Shown here piece after piece: positions 18,232 to 27,116 of a stretch of DNA of 64,000 bases. Source of the DNA: Rhizobium mesosinicum (GTDB lineage: Bacteria; Pseudomonadota; Alphaproteobacteria; Rhizobiales; Rhizobiaceae); the NCBI RefSeq assembly GCF_019511345.1, contig NZ_JAEUAK010000005.1, positions 456,412 to 520,411 of the forward strand. Reading direction: 5' to 3'. How positions within the stretch are numbered: position 1 is the first letter of the stretch; each line of letters begins with the position of its first letter. Both the position numbers and the translations under genes were made by a program. The notes below the pieces were generated by a model. That model was not told the DNA's origin and did no database searches. It saw nothing but the letters and a program-made list of their open reading frames with translations.

Positions 18232-19143
18232 TCAACCCTTCACACCGCCCGAGAAAGTCTGGACGAGGAAGCGCCGCGCAAAGCCGAAGGCGACCACGGC
18301 CGGCAGCAGGTAAATGAAGGCGAGCGCCGTCAGCAGGCCGTAATCGATCTCGTTGATGCGCAGGAAAGCGCGGAAGAGACCGAGCGGCAGCGTCTGCAGC
18401 TCCGGAGACGACAGGAAGATTAGCGGCAGCAGGAAATCGCCCCAGGCCGACATGAAGGCGAAGAGACCGGCGGCCGCAAGCCCGGGCATCGCAAGCGGGA
18501 TCAGCACCCGGCGGATGCGCTGCATCATCGTTGCACCATCCATGACGGCCGCCTCCTCATAGTCGCGCGGCAACCCGTCGAAGAAGGTCTTCATGATCCA
18601 GAGCCCGAGCGGCAACTGCATGGTGGCAAGCACCAGCATGATGCCAAGATAACCGTCGATGAACCCGGTCCAGCGCATGATATCGCGGGCATAGCTTCCG
18701 AAGATCGGCCGCAGGATCGCGCCTTCCGCATTGTTGAGCGTCAGCAGGAACTTGTAGAGCGGCACGACGAGAGCGGTCGGCGGCAGCACGCGGATCAGCA
18801 GGATCGCATAGAGGAAGGGCAGCTTCCACCAGGCCCGCGTGCGCGACAGCGCATAGCCGCCGAGCCCCGCCAGGACCATGACGATAAGCGTCGCACCACC
18901 GACCACGAAGAGCGAGTTGAACAGCCACTTCGCCCCGTCCTCCTTGGTGAAGACACGCACATAGTTTGCAAGCGTCCATTGCTCCGGCCAGCGCAGGAAG
19001 AGCTGCGCATTGCCGTCGAAAGAGGCGAGCAGCACCCAGAAGAAGGGCACGGCGCAGAAGATCGAGATGATCGACAAAGTCGCATAGGCAATGAGGTCGG
19101 AGCGGGTCTTGTTGGCGCCTTCGCTCGGAGAAATAGCCGTCAT
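18232..19143 (-). CDS. Carbohydrate ABC transporter permease (MalG type)
   Basis: A 303-residue inner-membrane protein with six predicted helices; the first is ATLSIISIFCAVPFFWVLLASF. The cytoplasmic EAA loop that docks on the ATPase is visible as EEAAVMDGATMMQRIRRVLI. It is the MalG-like partner of the permease encoded immediately upstream: the two genes are 1 nt apart, so translation is probably coupled. Substrate specificity comes from the binding protein at 20138-21430. Confidence 0.92.
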   Translation of the reverse strand: MTAISPSEGANKTRSDLIAYATLSIISIFCAVPFFWVLLASFDGNAQLFLRWPEQWTLANYVRVFTKEDGAKWLFNSLFVVGGATLIVMVLAGLGGYALSRTRAWWKLPFLYAILLIRVLPPTALVVPLYKFLLTLNNAEGAILRPIFGSYARDIMRWTGFIDGYLGIMLVLATMQLPLGLWIMKTFFDGLPRDYEEAAVMDGATMMQRIRRVLIPLAMPGLAAAGLFAFMSAWGDFLLPLIFLSSPELQTLPLGLFRAFLRINEIDYGLLTALAFIYLLPAVVAFGFARRFLVQTFSGGVKG

Positions 19144-19144
19144 G

Positions 19145-20032
19145 TCAGACCTCCACCTTCATGGCCCGCACATAGGCGATGCCGAGGATCAGCGAGATGA
19201 TGAGTGCGACGACCGCGACCGCAGCACCGTAACCGAGCTGGAAGGCCGTGAAGGACTGGTTGTAGATGTAGATGCTGACGACCTCCGTCGCCCCGCCCGG
19301 GCCGCCGCGCGTCAACGCATAGACGAGGCCGAAGACGGCGATGGTGGAGACGGCCGAGATCAGCATGTAGAGCAGGATCGTCGGCATCATCAGCGGCAGG
19401 GTGATGCGACGGAACATCTGTGAGGGTGTCGCGCCATCCATGCGCGCCGCCTCGTAGATCTCGGAGGGAATGGTGCTGAGGCCCGCCGTCAGCAGGATCA
19501 TCGCAGTCGCGATACCGCGCCAGGTGTTGACGATGATGATCATCGACAGTGGGAAGGCGTTCAGCCAGTCAGCGGGATCAATGCCGAAGAAGGCGACGAT
19601 GCGCGAGAGCGTCGCATGTTCGCCGCCGGCAAGCATCGAGATCCACATGAAGCCGGCAACGACCTCGGGTGCCGCGTTCGGCAGAAGGATGATCGAGGAG
19701 AAGAACTGCCGGAAACGGATCGGCCGGCGCAGCGCCATCGCCGAAATCAGCCCGAGCACGAACTGCCCGATGACGGCCGAACCCATGACGAAGACGAAGG
19801 TGACGAACAGCGAGTTCCAGAACTTCGCATCGTTGAGAAGGCGCGTGTAATTGCGGATGCCGACGAAGCGCGGCCGCAGCGCCGCAGCACCGGTGAGCGC
19901 CTCATTGGTGAAGCTCAGATAGACGGAATAGAGGGCAGGATAGATCACGAAGGCCAGAAGCAGGATCAGCGATGGCAGCAGAACCAGCAGGAGTTGGCGC
20001 TCGGTTCGCTTTTCATGAGAGTTTCGGGCCAT
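19145..20032 (-). CDS. Carbohydrate ABC transporter permease (MalF type)
   Basis: A 295-residue inner-membrane permease starting with a helix (LLVLLPSLILLLAFVIYPAL) and the FTNEALTG periplasmic loop typical of MalF-like proteins. The EAA loop is YEAARMDGATPSQMFRRITL. It forms the channel with the permease encoded directly downstream. A hairpin separates it from the binding-protein gene, so it is probably made in smaller amounts than that protein. Confidence 0.92.
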   Translation of the reverse strand: MARNSHEKRTERQLLLVLLPSLILLLAFVIYPALYSVYLSFTNEALTGAAALRPRFVGIRNYTRLLNDAKFWNSLFVTFVFVMGSAVIGQFVLGLISAMALRRPIRFRQFFSSIILLPNAAPEVVAGFMWISMLAGGEHATLSRIVAFFGIDPADWLNAFPLSMIIIVNTWRGIATAMILLTAGLSTIPSEIYEAARMDGATPSQMFRRITLPLMMPTILLYMLISAVSTIAVFGLVYALTRGGPGGATEVVSIYIYNQSFTAFQLGYGAAVAVVALIISLILGIAYVRAMKVEV

Positions 20033-20084
20033 TGAAGCTCACAACCTTATCGAATGAAATCGGCCTGTCGATTGAAAGGGGGAA

Positions 20085-20106
20085 GACGCGGCGAGAATGC
20101 CGCGTC
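20085..20106 (-). other. Intercistronic hairpin after the binding-protein gene
   Basis: GACGCGGC (20085-20092) pairs perfectly with GCCGCGTC (20099-20106) around GAGAAT. It lies in the 105-nt gap between the binding-protein stop and the first permease start. It has no T-run, so it is more likely an mRNA-stabilising stem or partial attenuator than a full terminator. Confidence 0.65.
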
Positions 20107-20137
20107 CCCGTTTTGGCGGGAGGAAGATATCGGTGGC

Positions 20138-21430
20138 TTACTTGACCATGTCGTCGCCGAGCGTTTCCTTGACGTAATCGACAAGGATTTTCTGGGCGCC
20201 GGCCGCATCGGTTTCCTTGCGCAGCAGGGCTTCGGTGGCGCGTGCCACACCTTCGGCAACCGTGCCGAAGCCGGAAGCCTGCTTCAGGAAAACGCCGTTT
20301 TCAGCCGCAGCATGGATCGGAACGAGTTCCGTCAGTTTTTGGAACTCCGGATCCTTGGCGGCATCCTTGCTGGCCGGGATATTGCCGATATGGGCAGCAT
20401 AGGAAACCTGCGTCTCGACCGAGCCGATCTCCATCAGCGCCTTCTTGGCCAGTTCCACATTGGCGGACTTGGAGTTGACGGCCCATGGTGCCGCGAGGTT
20501 GGCAAGCACATACTGGCCGCCGCTCTGACCAGGAACGGTCCAGGTGCCGACGATCTTGGTCACGTCAGGGATCGGGTTCTTGCTCTCGCGGCCCCAGTCG
20601 AAAATGTAGCACCAGGAGCCGCAGGTCGTGGCGGCAAGCTTGCCGGCCGGAAACATCTCATACTTCGGCACGACCCACGGTTCCGGTCCGAGCAGCGGCT
20701 GTACAGGCATCAGATCCTTGTCGATCAGCGTCTTGTAGACGCCGAAGACATCCTTCACGCCTTCGCCGTTGAGATCAAGCTTGCCATCGGCATCGACGAG
20801 CTGCGGCGTCTTCGAACCGACGATCAGGTGCTGGAAGCCTTCGTCGAAGGCACCGCTGCCCCAGGATACACCGGCCGGGAAGAGCAGGCCGTAGGAACCA
20901 GTCTTCTGCTTGACCTCGGCTGCGCGGTCGAGGAGCTCCTGCCACGTCTTCGGCTGTTCGGTGGAGATGCCGGCCTTTTCGAGAACGTCCTTGCGGTAAT
21001 AGATTTCCTGAATGCCGAGCATGAACGGCATTACGTAGGTTTCTCCGTCCGGGCTGACGGCAAGCTGCTTGGCAACGTCATAGAGATTGGCATAGCCGTC
21101 CCAGGCCTTGAATTCGGTGGTGACGGGCGCGAGGTAGCCGGCTTCCACCATATCGGCAACGGCAGCCGTCGTCGGGATGGAGAAGAGATCGGGTGCATTG
21201 CCGGCGCCCAGTTCGGTCAGGAGCTTGGTGAGATAGTCCTTGTCCGGCGCCGGATATTCGACGACCTCGACCGTCACGCCGTATTTTTTCTCGATCCGCT
21301 CGACGGTCGACTTCATCGCGTCGATGCCGGCCTGGCCGTGATTGGCGATACGGATCGTTTCAGCGTGCGCCAGCGTCGAAACCGCGCTGAGCAAGATGGC
21401 GCACAGGCCACCGATAACCGTCTTCTTCAA
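20138..21430 (-). CDS. Sugar ABC transporter substrate-binding protein
   Basis: A 430-residue periplasmic binding protein of the MalE-like group. I place the start at TTG 21430 because GGGAGGA lies 7 nt upstream and a perfect signal peptide follows at once (KKTVIGGLCAILLSAVSTLAHA, cleavage before ETIRIAN); starts further upstream would bury it. The mature part has the usual two-lobe pattern (GNAPDLFSIPTTAAVADMVE and the later GAFDEGFQHLIVG). It is the first gene of SBP-permease-permease-ATPase-ThuA. The ligand is unknown; the ThuA partner suggests a di- or oligosaccharide or glycoside. Confidence 0.9.
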   Translation of the reverse strand: MKKTVIGGLCAILLSAVSTLAHAETIRIANHGQAGIDAMKSTVERIEKKYGVTVEVVEYPAPDKDYLTKLLTELGAGNAPDLFSIPTTAAVADMVEAGYLAPVTTEFKAWDGYANLYDVAKQLAVSPDGETYVMPFMLGIQEIYYRKDVLEKAGISTEQPKTWQELLDRAAEVKQKTGSYGLLFPAGVSWGSGAFDEGFQHLIVGSKTPQLVDADGKLDLNGEGVKDVFGVYKTLIDKDLMPVQPLLGPEPWVVPKYEMFPAGKLAATTCGSWCYIFDWGRESKNPIPDVTKIVGTWTVPGQSGGQYVLANLAAPWAVNSKSANVELAKKALMEIGSVETQVSYAAHIGNIPASKDAAKDPEFQKLTELVPIHAAAENGVFLKQASGFGTVAEGVARATEALLRKETDAAGAQKILVDYVKETLGDDMVK

Positions 21431-21590
21431 CGGAAGTCCTCCCTTTTTAGAGCCACGGCGCCCTCCAGCACCGGTGACGAAAATGTACACGCATTCCTGA
21501 TGCTGACAAGATGATTTTTGAAGCCGCAACATCTCAGATCTTATATATTGATTTTGTTGGATAATTTACAACTTGCACCAGTCGCATCGT

Positions 21591-21610
21591 TTGTGTAATC
21601 GTTTGCACAA
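21591..21610. promoter_or_regulatory. LacI-type operator candidate
   Basis: A 20-bp imperfect palindrome with outer arms TTGTG and CACAA and a central CG, as in LacI/GalR operators. It ends 20 nt before the Gfo/Idh/MocA start codon and lies in the 200-bp region shared with the divergent binding-protein gene. The LacI regulator at 22646 is the obvious ligand-responsive partner. Confidence 0.6.
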
Positions 21611-21630
21611 CGATATCAGGGAGGATTTCG

Positions 21631-22635
21631 ATGTCTCAGAAATTACGCCTCGGCGTCATAGGCGCCGGCTTGAAGGCGGCCGAATATGCTCAGAGCTGGG
21701 CGAAGATGCCGGAAATTGAATTCGTGGCACTCGCCGACACAACGGAATCCTCCCGAAAGCGGCTCATCGAGGTTTGCACCGCAGCCGGAGCGCCGGAGCC
21801 GAAAAGCTTCGAGGACTACCGCGACATGCTCGCAAAATGCCGCAATGAACTCGACATCATCTACGTCTCCACGCCGCACGCCTTTCATGCCGAGCAGGCG
21901 ACGGCCGTCGCCGAAGCAGGCCTCGATCTCTTCCTCGAAAAGCCGATGGTCACGACCGTTGCCGAAGCCGAAACGCTGATCGCGGCGCAGAAGAAGAGCG
22001 GCGTCACCGTCGTCACCGCCTTCCAGGGCGGGCTTTCGCCGCTGGTCCTCGATACGCGCAAGCGCGCACTCTCAGGCGAATTCGGCGAACTCATCGCCAT
22101 TTCAGGCATGATCTGGGAAAGCTGGTCTTCGAATTATGACGGCCACTGGAAGCAGCAGCCGGAAATCTCCGGCGGCGGCTTCATGTTCGATACCGGCGCC
22201 CACATGATGAACACCGTCTGCCTGCTTGCCAATTCCGATTTCGACAGCGTCTCCGCCTATATGAACAACCACGGCAAGAAGGTCGATATCACTACCGCCG
22301 TCTCCGCCCGCCTGAAGAATGGCGCGCTGGCGACGCTGACGGCTGCCGGCGAAGGCCCTCCCGGCTGCGCCTCCTACATCACCTTCTTCTATTCGAAGGC
22401 GATCGTGCGCATCGACGCCTGGGGCGGCTGGCGCGAAATAAGCGTCGGGCGCACCAGCGAGCCACGCGAGGAGGCCGAAATTCTCGGCAATCCCATGAAG
22501 AATTTCCTCGCCATTCGCGCCGGAACGATGGAAAACTCCGGCTCCGTTGAAATGGGTCTCAGATTCGCTAGGCTCTGGGATGCAATCAAGGAATCGGCAG
22601 CAGCCGACGGCGCACCCGTCAGGATTGCCGGATAG
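21631..22635 (+). CDS. Gfo/Idh/MocA-family sugar oxidoreductase
   Basis: A 334-residue NAD(P)-dependent dehydrogenase. The N-terminal Rossmann motif is LGVIGAGLKA, then comes the family motif VSTPHAFHAEQATAVAEAGL and the catalytic segment FLEKPMVTTVAEAE with the EKP lysine. The C-terminal half is the usual substrate-binding beta sheet, with the active-site histidine in FDTGAHMMNTVCLL. GGGAGGAT precedes ATG 21631. It is divergent from the ABC operon and followed 10 nt later by the LacI regulator. With ThuA it may act in 3-keto-sugar chemistry; this is inference from gene context. Confidence 0.9.
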   Translation: MSQKLRLGVIGAGLKAAEYAQSWAKMPEIEFVALADTTESSRKRLIEVCTAAGAPEPKSFEDYRDMLAKCRNELDIIYVSTPHAFHAEQATAVAEAGLDLFLEKPMVTTVAEAETLIAAQKKSGVTVVTAFQGGLSPLVLDTRKRALSGEFGELIAISGMIWESWSSNYDGHWKQQPEISGGGFMFDTGAHMMNTVCLLANSDFDSVSAYMNNHGKKVDITTAVSARLKNGALATLTAAGEGPPGCASYITFFYSKAIVRIDAWGGWREISVGRTSEPREEAEILGNPMKNFLAIRAGTMENSGSVEMGLRFARLWDAIKESAAADGAPVRIAG

Positions 22636-22645
22636 GCTTAAGGCA

Positions 22646-23644
22646 ATGAGCGGAACGAACAGACGGCGGATCACCTCGAAGGAATTGGCGAAACTCGCCG
22701 GCGTCTCCTCGGCGACGATCTCGCGAGCCTTTTCGCCGGATTCGAGGATCGGCAGCGCCACCCGCGACCGCATCCTTGCTGTCGCCCGCGAATATGGCTA
22801 CCAGCCGAATGCGATCGCCCGCTCGCTGAACAACCAGCGCTCGCGCTTGGTCGCCCTCGTCGTCAACGCTATCGGCAATCCTTGCGAGGCCGAGGAGCAG
22901 CAGCTCCTCGTCCACCGCCTGCAGGCCCGCCAGCTCCTGCCCATCCTGCTCTGCTGCGCCGATCACTCGGACCGTCTGCAGCTGATGCGGCTTGCCTCTA
23001 CCTACCAGGTTGATCACGTCGTTATCTTCTCAGACATGGTGTCCATGCAGGACGCCGTCGATATCTTCCATACGACAAAGCCGATCATCGTTTCCTTCGA
23101 ACCGCTTGAGAACGAGGATGTCTCCAACATCCGCATCGACGGCGCGGCCAGCGCCGGCGAGATCATCGACAAGATCGTCGGCGACGGCAAGCAGCGCTTC
23201 GCCTATCTCTCCGGCACGAAGTCGAGCTGGATCGACAAGCTGCGCCGCAAATGGTTCGCCGATGCACTTGCCCGCCACGGCCTTGCCTTCGAAGCGGAAG
23301 CCTTCGGCGACTATTCCTATGATTCCGGCTTCAAGGAAGCCGTTCTCTTGCTGCACCGGTCCAAGGTTGATGCCATCATCTGCGGTAACGATGTGATGGC
23401 GATCGGCGCGCGTGATGCCGCCCGCCGCGTACTCGGCAAGAATACGCCTGAGGATATTGCCATTGTCGGCCAGGATGGCATTGCCATGGCCGCCTGGGAC
23501 TGCAACGACCTCACGACGCTGAGCCTTGACCACGTCGCCTTCATGGATGCCGTCGTCGAGCTTATCGAACGCCACGAGGCCGGCAATGAAGGGCCGCACA
23601 GCATCACGCTTACCTGCACGCCCCGCTGGGGTTCGACCGCCTGA
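22646..23644 (+). CDS. LacI-family transcriptional regulator
   Basis: A 332-residue LacI/GalR regulator. The N-terminal helix-turn-helix and hinge are ITSKELAKLAGVSSATISRA and NAIARSLNNQRS; the rest is a periplasmic-binding-protein-like effector domain ending in a typical DLTTLSLDHVAFMDAVVELI segment. ATG 22646 is chosen because the helix-turn-helix begins 9 residues later; the Shine-Dalgarno site is weak. It is in the same transcript as the preceding oxidoreductase gene and probably controls the palindrome at 21591-21610. Confidence 0.9.
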   Translation: MSGTNRRRITSKELAKLAGVSSATISRAFSPDSRIGSATRDRILAVAREYGYQPNAIARSLNNQRSRLVALVVNAIGNPCEAEEQQLLVHRLQARQLLPILLCCADHSDRLQLMRLASTYQVDHVVIFSDMVSMQDAVDIFHTTKPIIVSFEPLENEDVSNIRIDGAASAGEIIDKIVGDGKQRFAYLSGTKSSWIDKLRRKWFADALARHGLAFEAEAFGDYSYDSGFKEAVLLLHRSKVDAIICGNDVMAIGARDAARRVLGKNTPEDIAIVGQDGIAMAAWDCNDLTTLSLDHVAFMDAVVELIERHEAGNEGPHSITLTCTPRWGSTA

Positions 23645-23679
23645 GGGGTGGCCCGTTATTCGTTTCGAGGAGGATTACC

Positions 23680-23745
23680 ATGATCACGCTTTCCCGCGCC
23701 CCTGCCGGGCGCCGTCTCTCCCCTGCCTCCTGCCGGGGAGCCTGA
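23680..23745 (+). CDS. Possible 21-residue leader peptide before the GH2 gene
   Basis: ATG 23680 has an excellent ribosome site (GAGGAGGA, 6 nt upstream) and encodes 21 residues before TGA at 23743-23745. One base later comes the GH2 start codon (TGAaATG), so the two reading frames are close enough for translational coupling. The peptide is rich in Arg, Ala, Pro and Ser and shows no recognised motif. It could also be the displaced original start region of the GH2 gene after a small insertion. Confidence 0.4.
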   Translation: MITLSRAPAGRRLSPASCRGA

Positions 23746-23746
23746 A

Positions 23747-25990
23747 ATGCGTTCCGTCGTTTCCTTGAACGAATCCTGGAGCTTCCACGAAGGCTTTGAC
23801 CAGCGCCTGATCGAGGCATTCGACGGCGGCCACATGGTCAGCCTGCCGCACACGGCTGTCGAGCTGCCTTTCAACTATTTCGACGAGAAGCGCTATCAGC
23901 GCGCCTTCGCCTATCAGAGGGTGCTGCGCTGGCTGCCGGAATTCGAAGGCCGCGAAGTTTCCATCCTCTTCGATGGCGCCATGGCCGACAGCGTCGTCTA
24001 TCTGAACGGCGAAGAGATCATTGCTCATAAGGACGGCTACACGCCCTTCGAAGCCCGCCTGACCGGCAAACTCGTCAAGGGCGAGAACTTGATCACCGTC
24101 AAGATCGACGGCAGCGAGAACCCCGCCATCCCGCCCTTTGGCGGCCGCATCGACTATCTCACCTATGCCGGCATCTATCGCGACGTCTGGCTGAAGGTCA
24201 CCGACAAGGTTTCCATCCGCAATCTCAAGATCGAGACACATGACGTCCTGTCCGACATGAAATCGGCGACGGTCCGCATTGATGTCGCCAATCCGCAGAG
24301 CCTGACCTATGCCGCGACCATTACGGCCTCGCTCAAGGGTGCCGATGGTATCGTGCTCGCAAGTGCCGCCGGTGAAACGATCGGCTCCGTGACAACGCTT
24401 TCCTTCGGCGGACTGACCGGCATCGAGCTGTGGGACCTGGCAAACCCGGCGCTCTACGAAGTTGTCGTCGATCTCAGAACCGAACATGGTTCGGACAGGG
24501 CATCCGCTCATTTCGGCTTCCGCACCGCCAAATTCACGCCGGAAGGCTTCCTGCTGAACGGTCGTCCCGTGAAGCTGCAGGGCCTCAACCGCCACCAGGC
24601 CTATCCCTATGTCGGTTATGCCGCCGGCCGCTCCGCACAGGAGCGCGACGCCGACATCATGAAGAAGGTGCTGAAGTGCAATATCGTGCGCACTTCGCAC
24701 TATCCGCAGTCGAAATGGTTCCTCGACCAGTGTGATCGCATCGGCCTGCTCGTCTTCGAGGAAATCCCCGGCTGGCAGCATATCGGCGATCTCGACTGGC
24801 AGAGAGAGTCCATCGAGAACGTTCGCCGCATGATCGAGCGCGACTGGAATCACCCCTCGATCATCATCTGGGGCGTGCGCATCAATGAATCGCTCGATAG
24901 CCACGATTTCTATACCGCCACCAACCGTCTGGCCCATGAGCTCGATTCCACCCGCCAGACCGGCGGCGTTCGCTATCTGACGGAAAGCGAGCTGCTCGAA
25001 GACGTCTACACGATGAACGACTTCGTTCTCGGCAATGAGGAACTGCCGGGCGCCAACCGCCCGCGCACGGCGCTGCGCAGCCAGCAGGAAAATACCGGCC
25101 TCTCCTACAAGGTCCCCTATATCATCACCGAATTCAACGGTCACATGCATCCGACCAAGATGTATGATGCCGAGCAGCGTCAGTCCGAGCACGTGCGCCG
25201 CCATCTGGAAGTGCTGAATGCGGCCTATGGCGATCCGGATATATCAGGTGCGATCGGCTGGTGCATGTTCGACTATAACACGCACAAGGATTTCGGCTCC
25301 GGCGACCGCATCTGCTATCACGGGGTCATGGACATGTTCCGCGAACCGAAATTCGCGGCCTATGTCTATGCCAGCCAGTGCGACCCTTCGGATGAGATCA
25401 TCATGAAGCCGGTCACCTTCTGGGCGCGCGGCGAGCGCAGCATCGGCGGCGTGCTGCCGCTGATCATCCTGACCAATTGCGACGAGGTGGAGCTGAAATA
25501 CGGCTCTCTGACGAAGCGCATCGGTCCGGACCGCGAAAACTATCCGCACCTGCCGCATCCGCCCGTCGTGCTCGACCACCGCCATTTCACCCAGGACGAA
25601 CTCGGCCGCTGGGGTCTGGAATGGATCGACGGCGAATTCACCGGCTTCGTCAACGGCGAGCCCGTGGCCACCCTGACGCTTGCCGCCGATCCGCTGCCAA
25701 CCGCACTGGAAGTAGCGCCCGACAGCACCATACTGAAGGCCCGCGAACGCGACACGACCCGCGTCGTCATCCGCGCGCTCGACCAGCGCGGCCAACGCCT
25801 GCCGTTCCTGCATGATGTCGTCACACTCACGGTCAAGGGTCCTGCCAACATCGTCGGCCCGACCACCGTCCCGTTGCAGGGCGGCACGACCGGCTTCTGG
25901 CTGGAGGCGACGGGCCTCACCGGAGAAATTACCGTCGAAGCAACCTCAAGCCGCTTTGCCCCAGTAACGATCTCGGTTGCGGCCGTCTGA
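23747..25990 (+). CDS. Glycoside hydrolase family 2 protein
   Basis: A 747-residue GH2 enzyme (beta-galactosidase, beta-glucuronidase, beta-mannosidase group). The N-terminal jelly-roll domain contains FDGAMADSVVYLNGEEI, the immunoglobulin-like domain follows, and the barrel starts near LNGRPVKLQGLNRHQAYPY. The acid/base Glu is in IIWGVRINES (about residue 381) and the nucleophile Glu in YIITEFNGH (about 462). The C-terminal 250 residues are extra beta-rich domains. There is no signal peptide, so it should act on imported glycosides. Its own ribosome site is moderate (GGGGAG). It is convergent with the second ABC operon. The exact specificity is not readable. Confidence 0.9.
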   Translation: MRSVVSLNESWSFHEGFDQRLIEAFDGGHMVSLPHTAVELPFNYFDEKRYQRAFAYQRVLRWLPEFEGREVSILFDGAMADSVVYLNGEEIIAHKDGYTPFEARLTGKLVKGENLITVKIDGSENPAIPPFGGRIDYLTYAGIYRDVWLKVTDKVSIRNLKIETHDVLSDMKSATVRIDVANPQSLTYAATITASLKGADGIVLASAAGETIGSVTTLSFGGLTGIELWDLANPALYEVVVDLRTEHGSDRASAHFGFRTAKFTPEGFLLNGRPVKLQGLNRHQAYPYVGYAAGRSAQERDADIMKKVLKCNIVRTSHYPQSKWFLDQCDRIGLLVFEEIPGWQHIGDLDWQRESIENVRRMIERDWNHPSIIIWGVRINESLDSHDFYTATNRLAHELDSTRQTGGVRYLTESELLEDVYTMNDFVLGNEELPGANRPRTALRSQQENTGLSYKVPYIITEFNGHMHPTKMYDAEQRQSEHVRRHLEVLNAAYGDPDISGAIGWCMFDYNTHKDFGSGDRICYHGVMDMFREPKFAAYVYASQCDPSDEIIMKPVTFWARGERSIGGVLPLIILTNCDEVELKYGSLTKRIGPDRENYPHLPHPPVVLDHRHFTQDELGRWGLEWIDGEFTGFVNGEPVATLTLAADPLPTALEVAPDSTILKARERDTTRVVIRALDQRGQRLPFLHDVVTLTVKGPANIVGPTTVPLQGGTTGFWLEATGLTGEITVEATSSRFAPVTISVAAV

Positions 25991-25997
25991 CGGCAGC

Positions 25998-27113
25998 CTA
26001 AGCGATCCTGAGCTGGCTGGCCGGATCGAAGAACACTGCCTTGTCGAGATTGAAGGCAAGGCGGGTGTTCTGGCCGGGCAGGATGCCGGTATCCGCTCCA
26101 AGGCGCGCCACTACCGACTTGCCGCCGAGCTTGGTAACGGCAAACGTATCGGAACCGGCCGGCTCCACGACCTCGATGGCACAATCGCCATGAACGACCG
26201 ATTTCGCCTTGCGGTCGGTCCCGTCAGGGTCAGTCAATGCTTCGGGACGAATGCCGAAGATGACCTGCTTGCCGGCATAACCTGTGAGGCTGTTATTGCC
26301 GGCATTGACGGGCAGCTTCAGCGGCTCGCCATTCGGCCGCTCCAGCGAGACCTGCAGCCCGCCGGCGCCGTTCTCGACGGTGGCGTTCAGCAGGTTCATC
26401 GCCGGCGAGCCCATAAAGTCGGCCACGAAGACATTGGCCGGGCTGTTATAGATTTCGGCGGGCGTGCCGAACTGCTGCAGCACGCCATCCTTCAGCACAG
26501 CGATCTTGGTCGCCAGCGTCATCGCCTCGATCTGGTCATGCGTGACGTAGACGATCGTCGTTCCCATGCGTTGGTGCAGGCGCTTGATTTCCGTGCGCAT
26601 ATCGACGCGCAGCTTCGCGTCGAGGTTGGAAAGCGGCTCGTCGAACAGGAAGACCTGCGGATTGCGCACCAGTGCGCGGCCCATAGCCACACGCTGACGC
26701 TGTCCGCCGGAAAGCTGCGAGGGTTTGCGGTCGAGCAGATGGCCGATCTGCAGCATGTCGGAGACCTGCTTGATCGCCTTCTCGCGCTCTTCCTTCGGCA
26801 CACCGCGGATTTCCATGCCGAAGGCGATATTGCCGGCAACGGTCATGTTCGGATAGAGCGCGTAGCTCTGGAACACCATGGCGATATCACGCTTGGAGGG
26901 GTGCAAGCCGTTGATGGAGCGGCCATCGATGCGGATCTCACCCGAAGTGATCGCTTCGAGCCCGGCAATGGTGTTGAGCAGCGTGGACTTGCCGCAGCCG
27001 GACGGGCCGACCAGCACCAGGAAGCCACCCTTTTCGAGTTCCAGATCGATCCCCTTGAGAATATCGACGGCGCCGAAGCGCTTCTTGAGACCGGAAATTT
27101 CAAGAAAAGCCAT
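25998..27113 (-). CDS. Sugar ABC transporter ATP-binding protein (MalK/UgpC type)
   Basis: A 371-residue ATPase with Walker A GPSGCGKST, signature LSGGQRQRVAMGRA, Walker B VFLFDEPLSNLD, switch YVTHDQ and a C-terminal MalK-type regulatory domain (FGIRPEALTD). It is the last gene of the SBP-permease-permease-ATPase operon and begins 3 nt past the preceding stop. It is clearly a paralogue of the ATPase at 17130-18212 but belongs to a separate transporter. Confidence 0.93.
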   Translation of the reverse strand: MAFLEISGLKKRFGAVDILKGIDLELEKGGFLVLVGPSGCGKSTLLNTIAGLEAITSGEIRIDGRSINGLHPSKRDIAMVFQSYALYPNMTVAGNIAFGMEIRGVPKEEREKAIKQVSDMLQIGHLLDRKPSQLSGGQRQRVAMGRALVRNPQVFLFDEPLSNLDAKLRVDMRTEIKRLHQRMGTTIVYVTHDQIEAMTLATKIAVLKDGVLQQFGTPAEIYNSPANVFVADFMGSPAMNLLNATVENGAGGLQVSLERPNGEPLKLPVNAGNNSLTGYAGKQVIFGIRPEALTDPDGTDRKAKSVVHGDCAIEVVEPAGSDTFAVTKLGGKSVVARLGADTGILPGQNTRLAFNLDKAVFFDPASQLRIA

Positions 27114-27116
27114 AGA

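Noticed and set aside
16364..22635. Naming the cluster thuEFGKAB
   Set aside because: ThuB does not follow ThuA, and the dehydrogenase lies on the other strand; family resemblance is not enough for the gene names.
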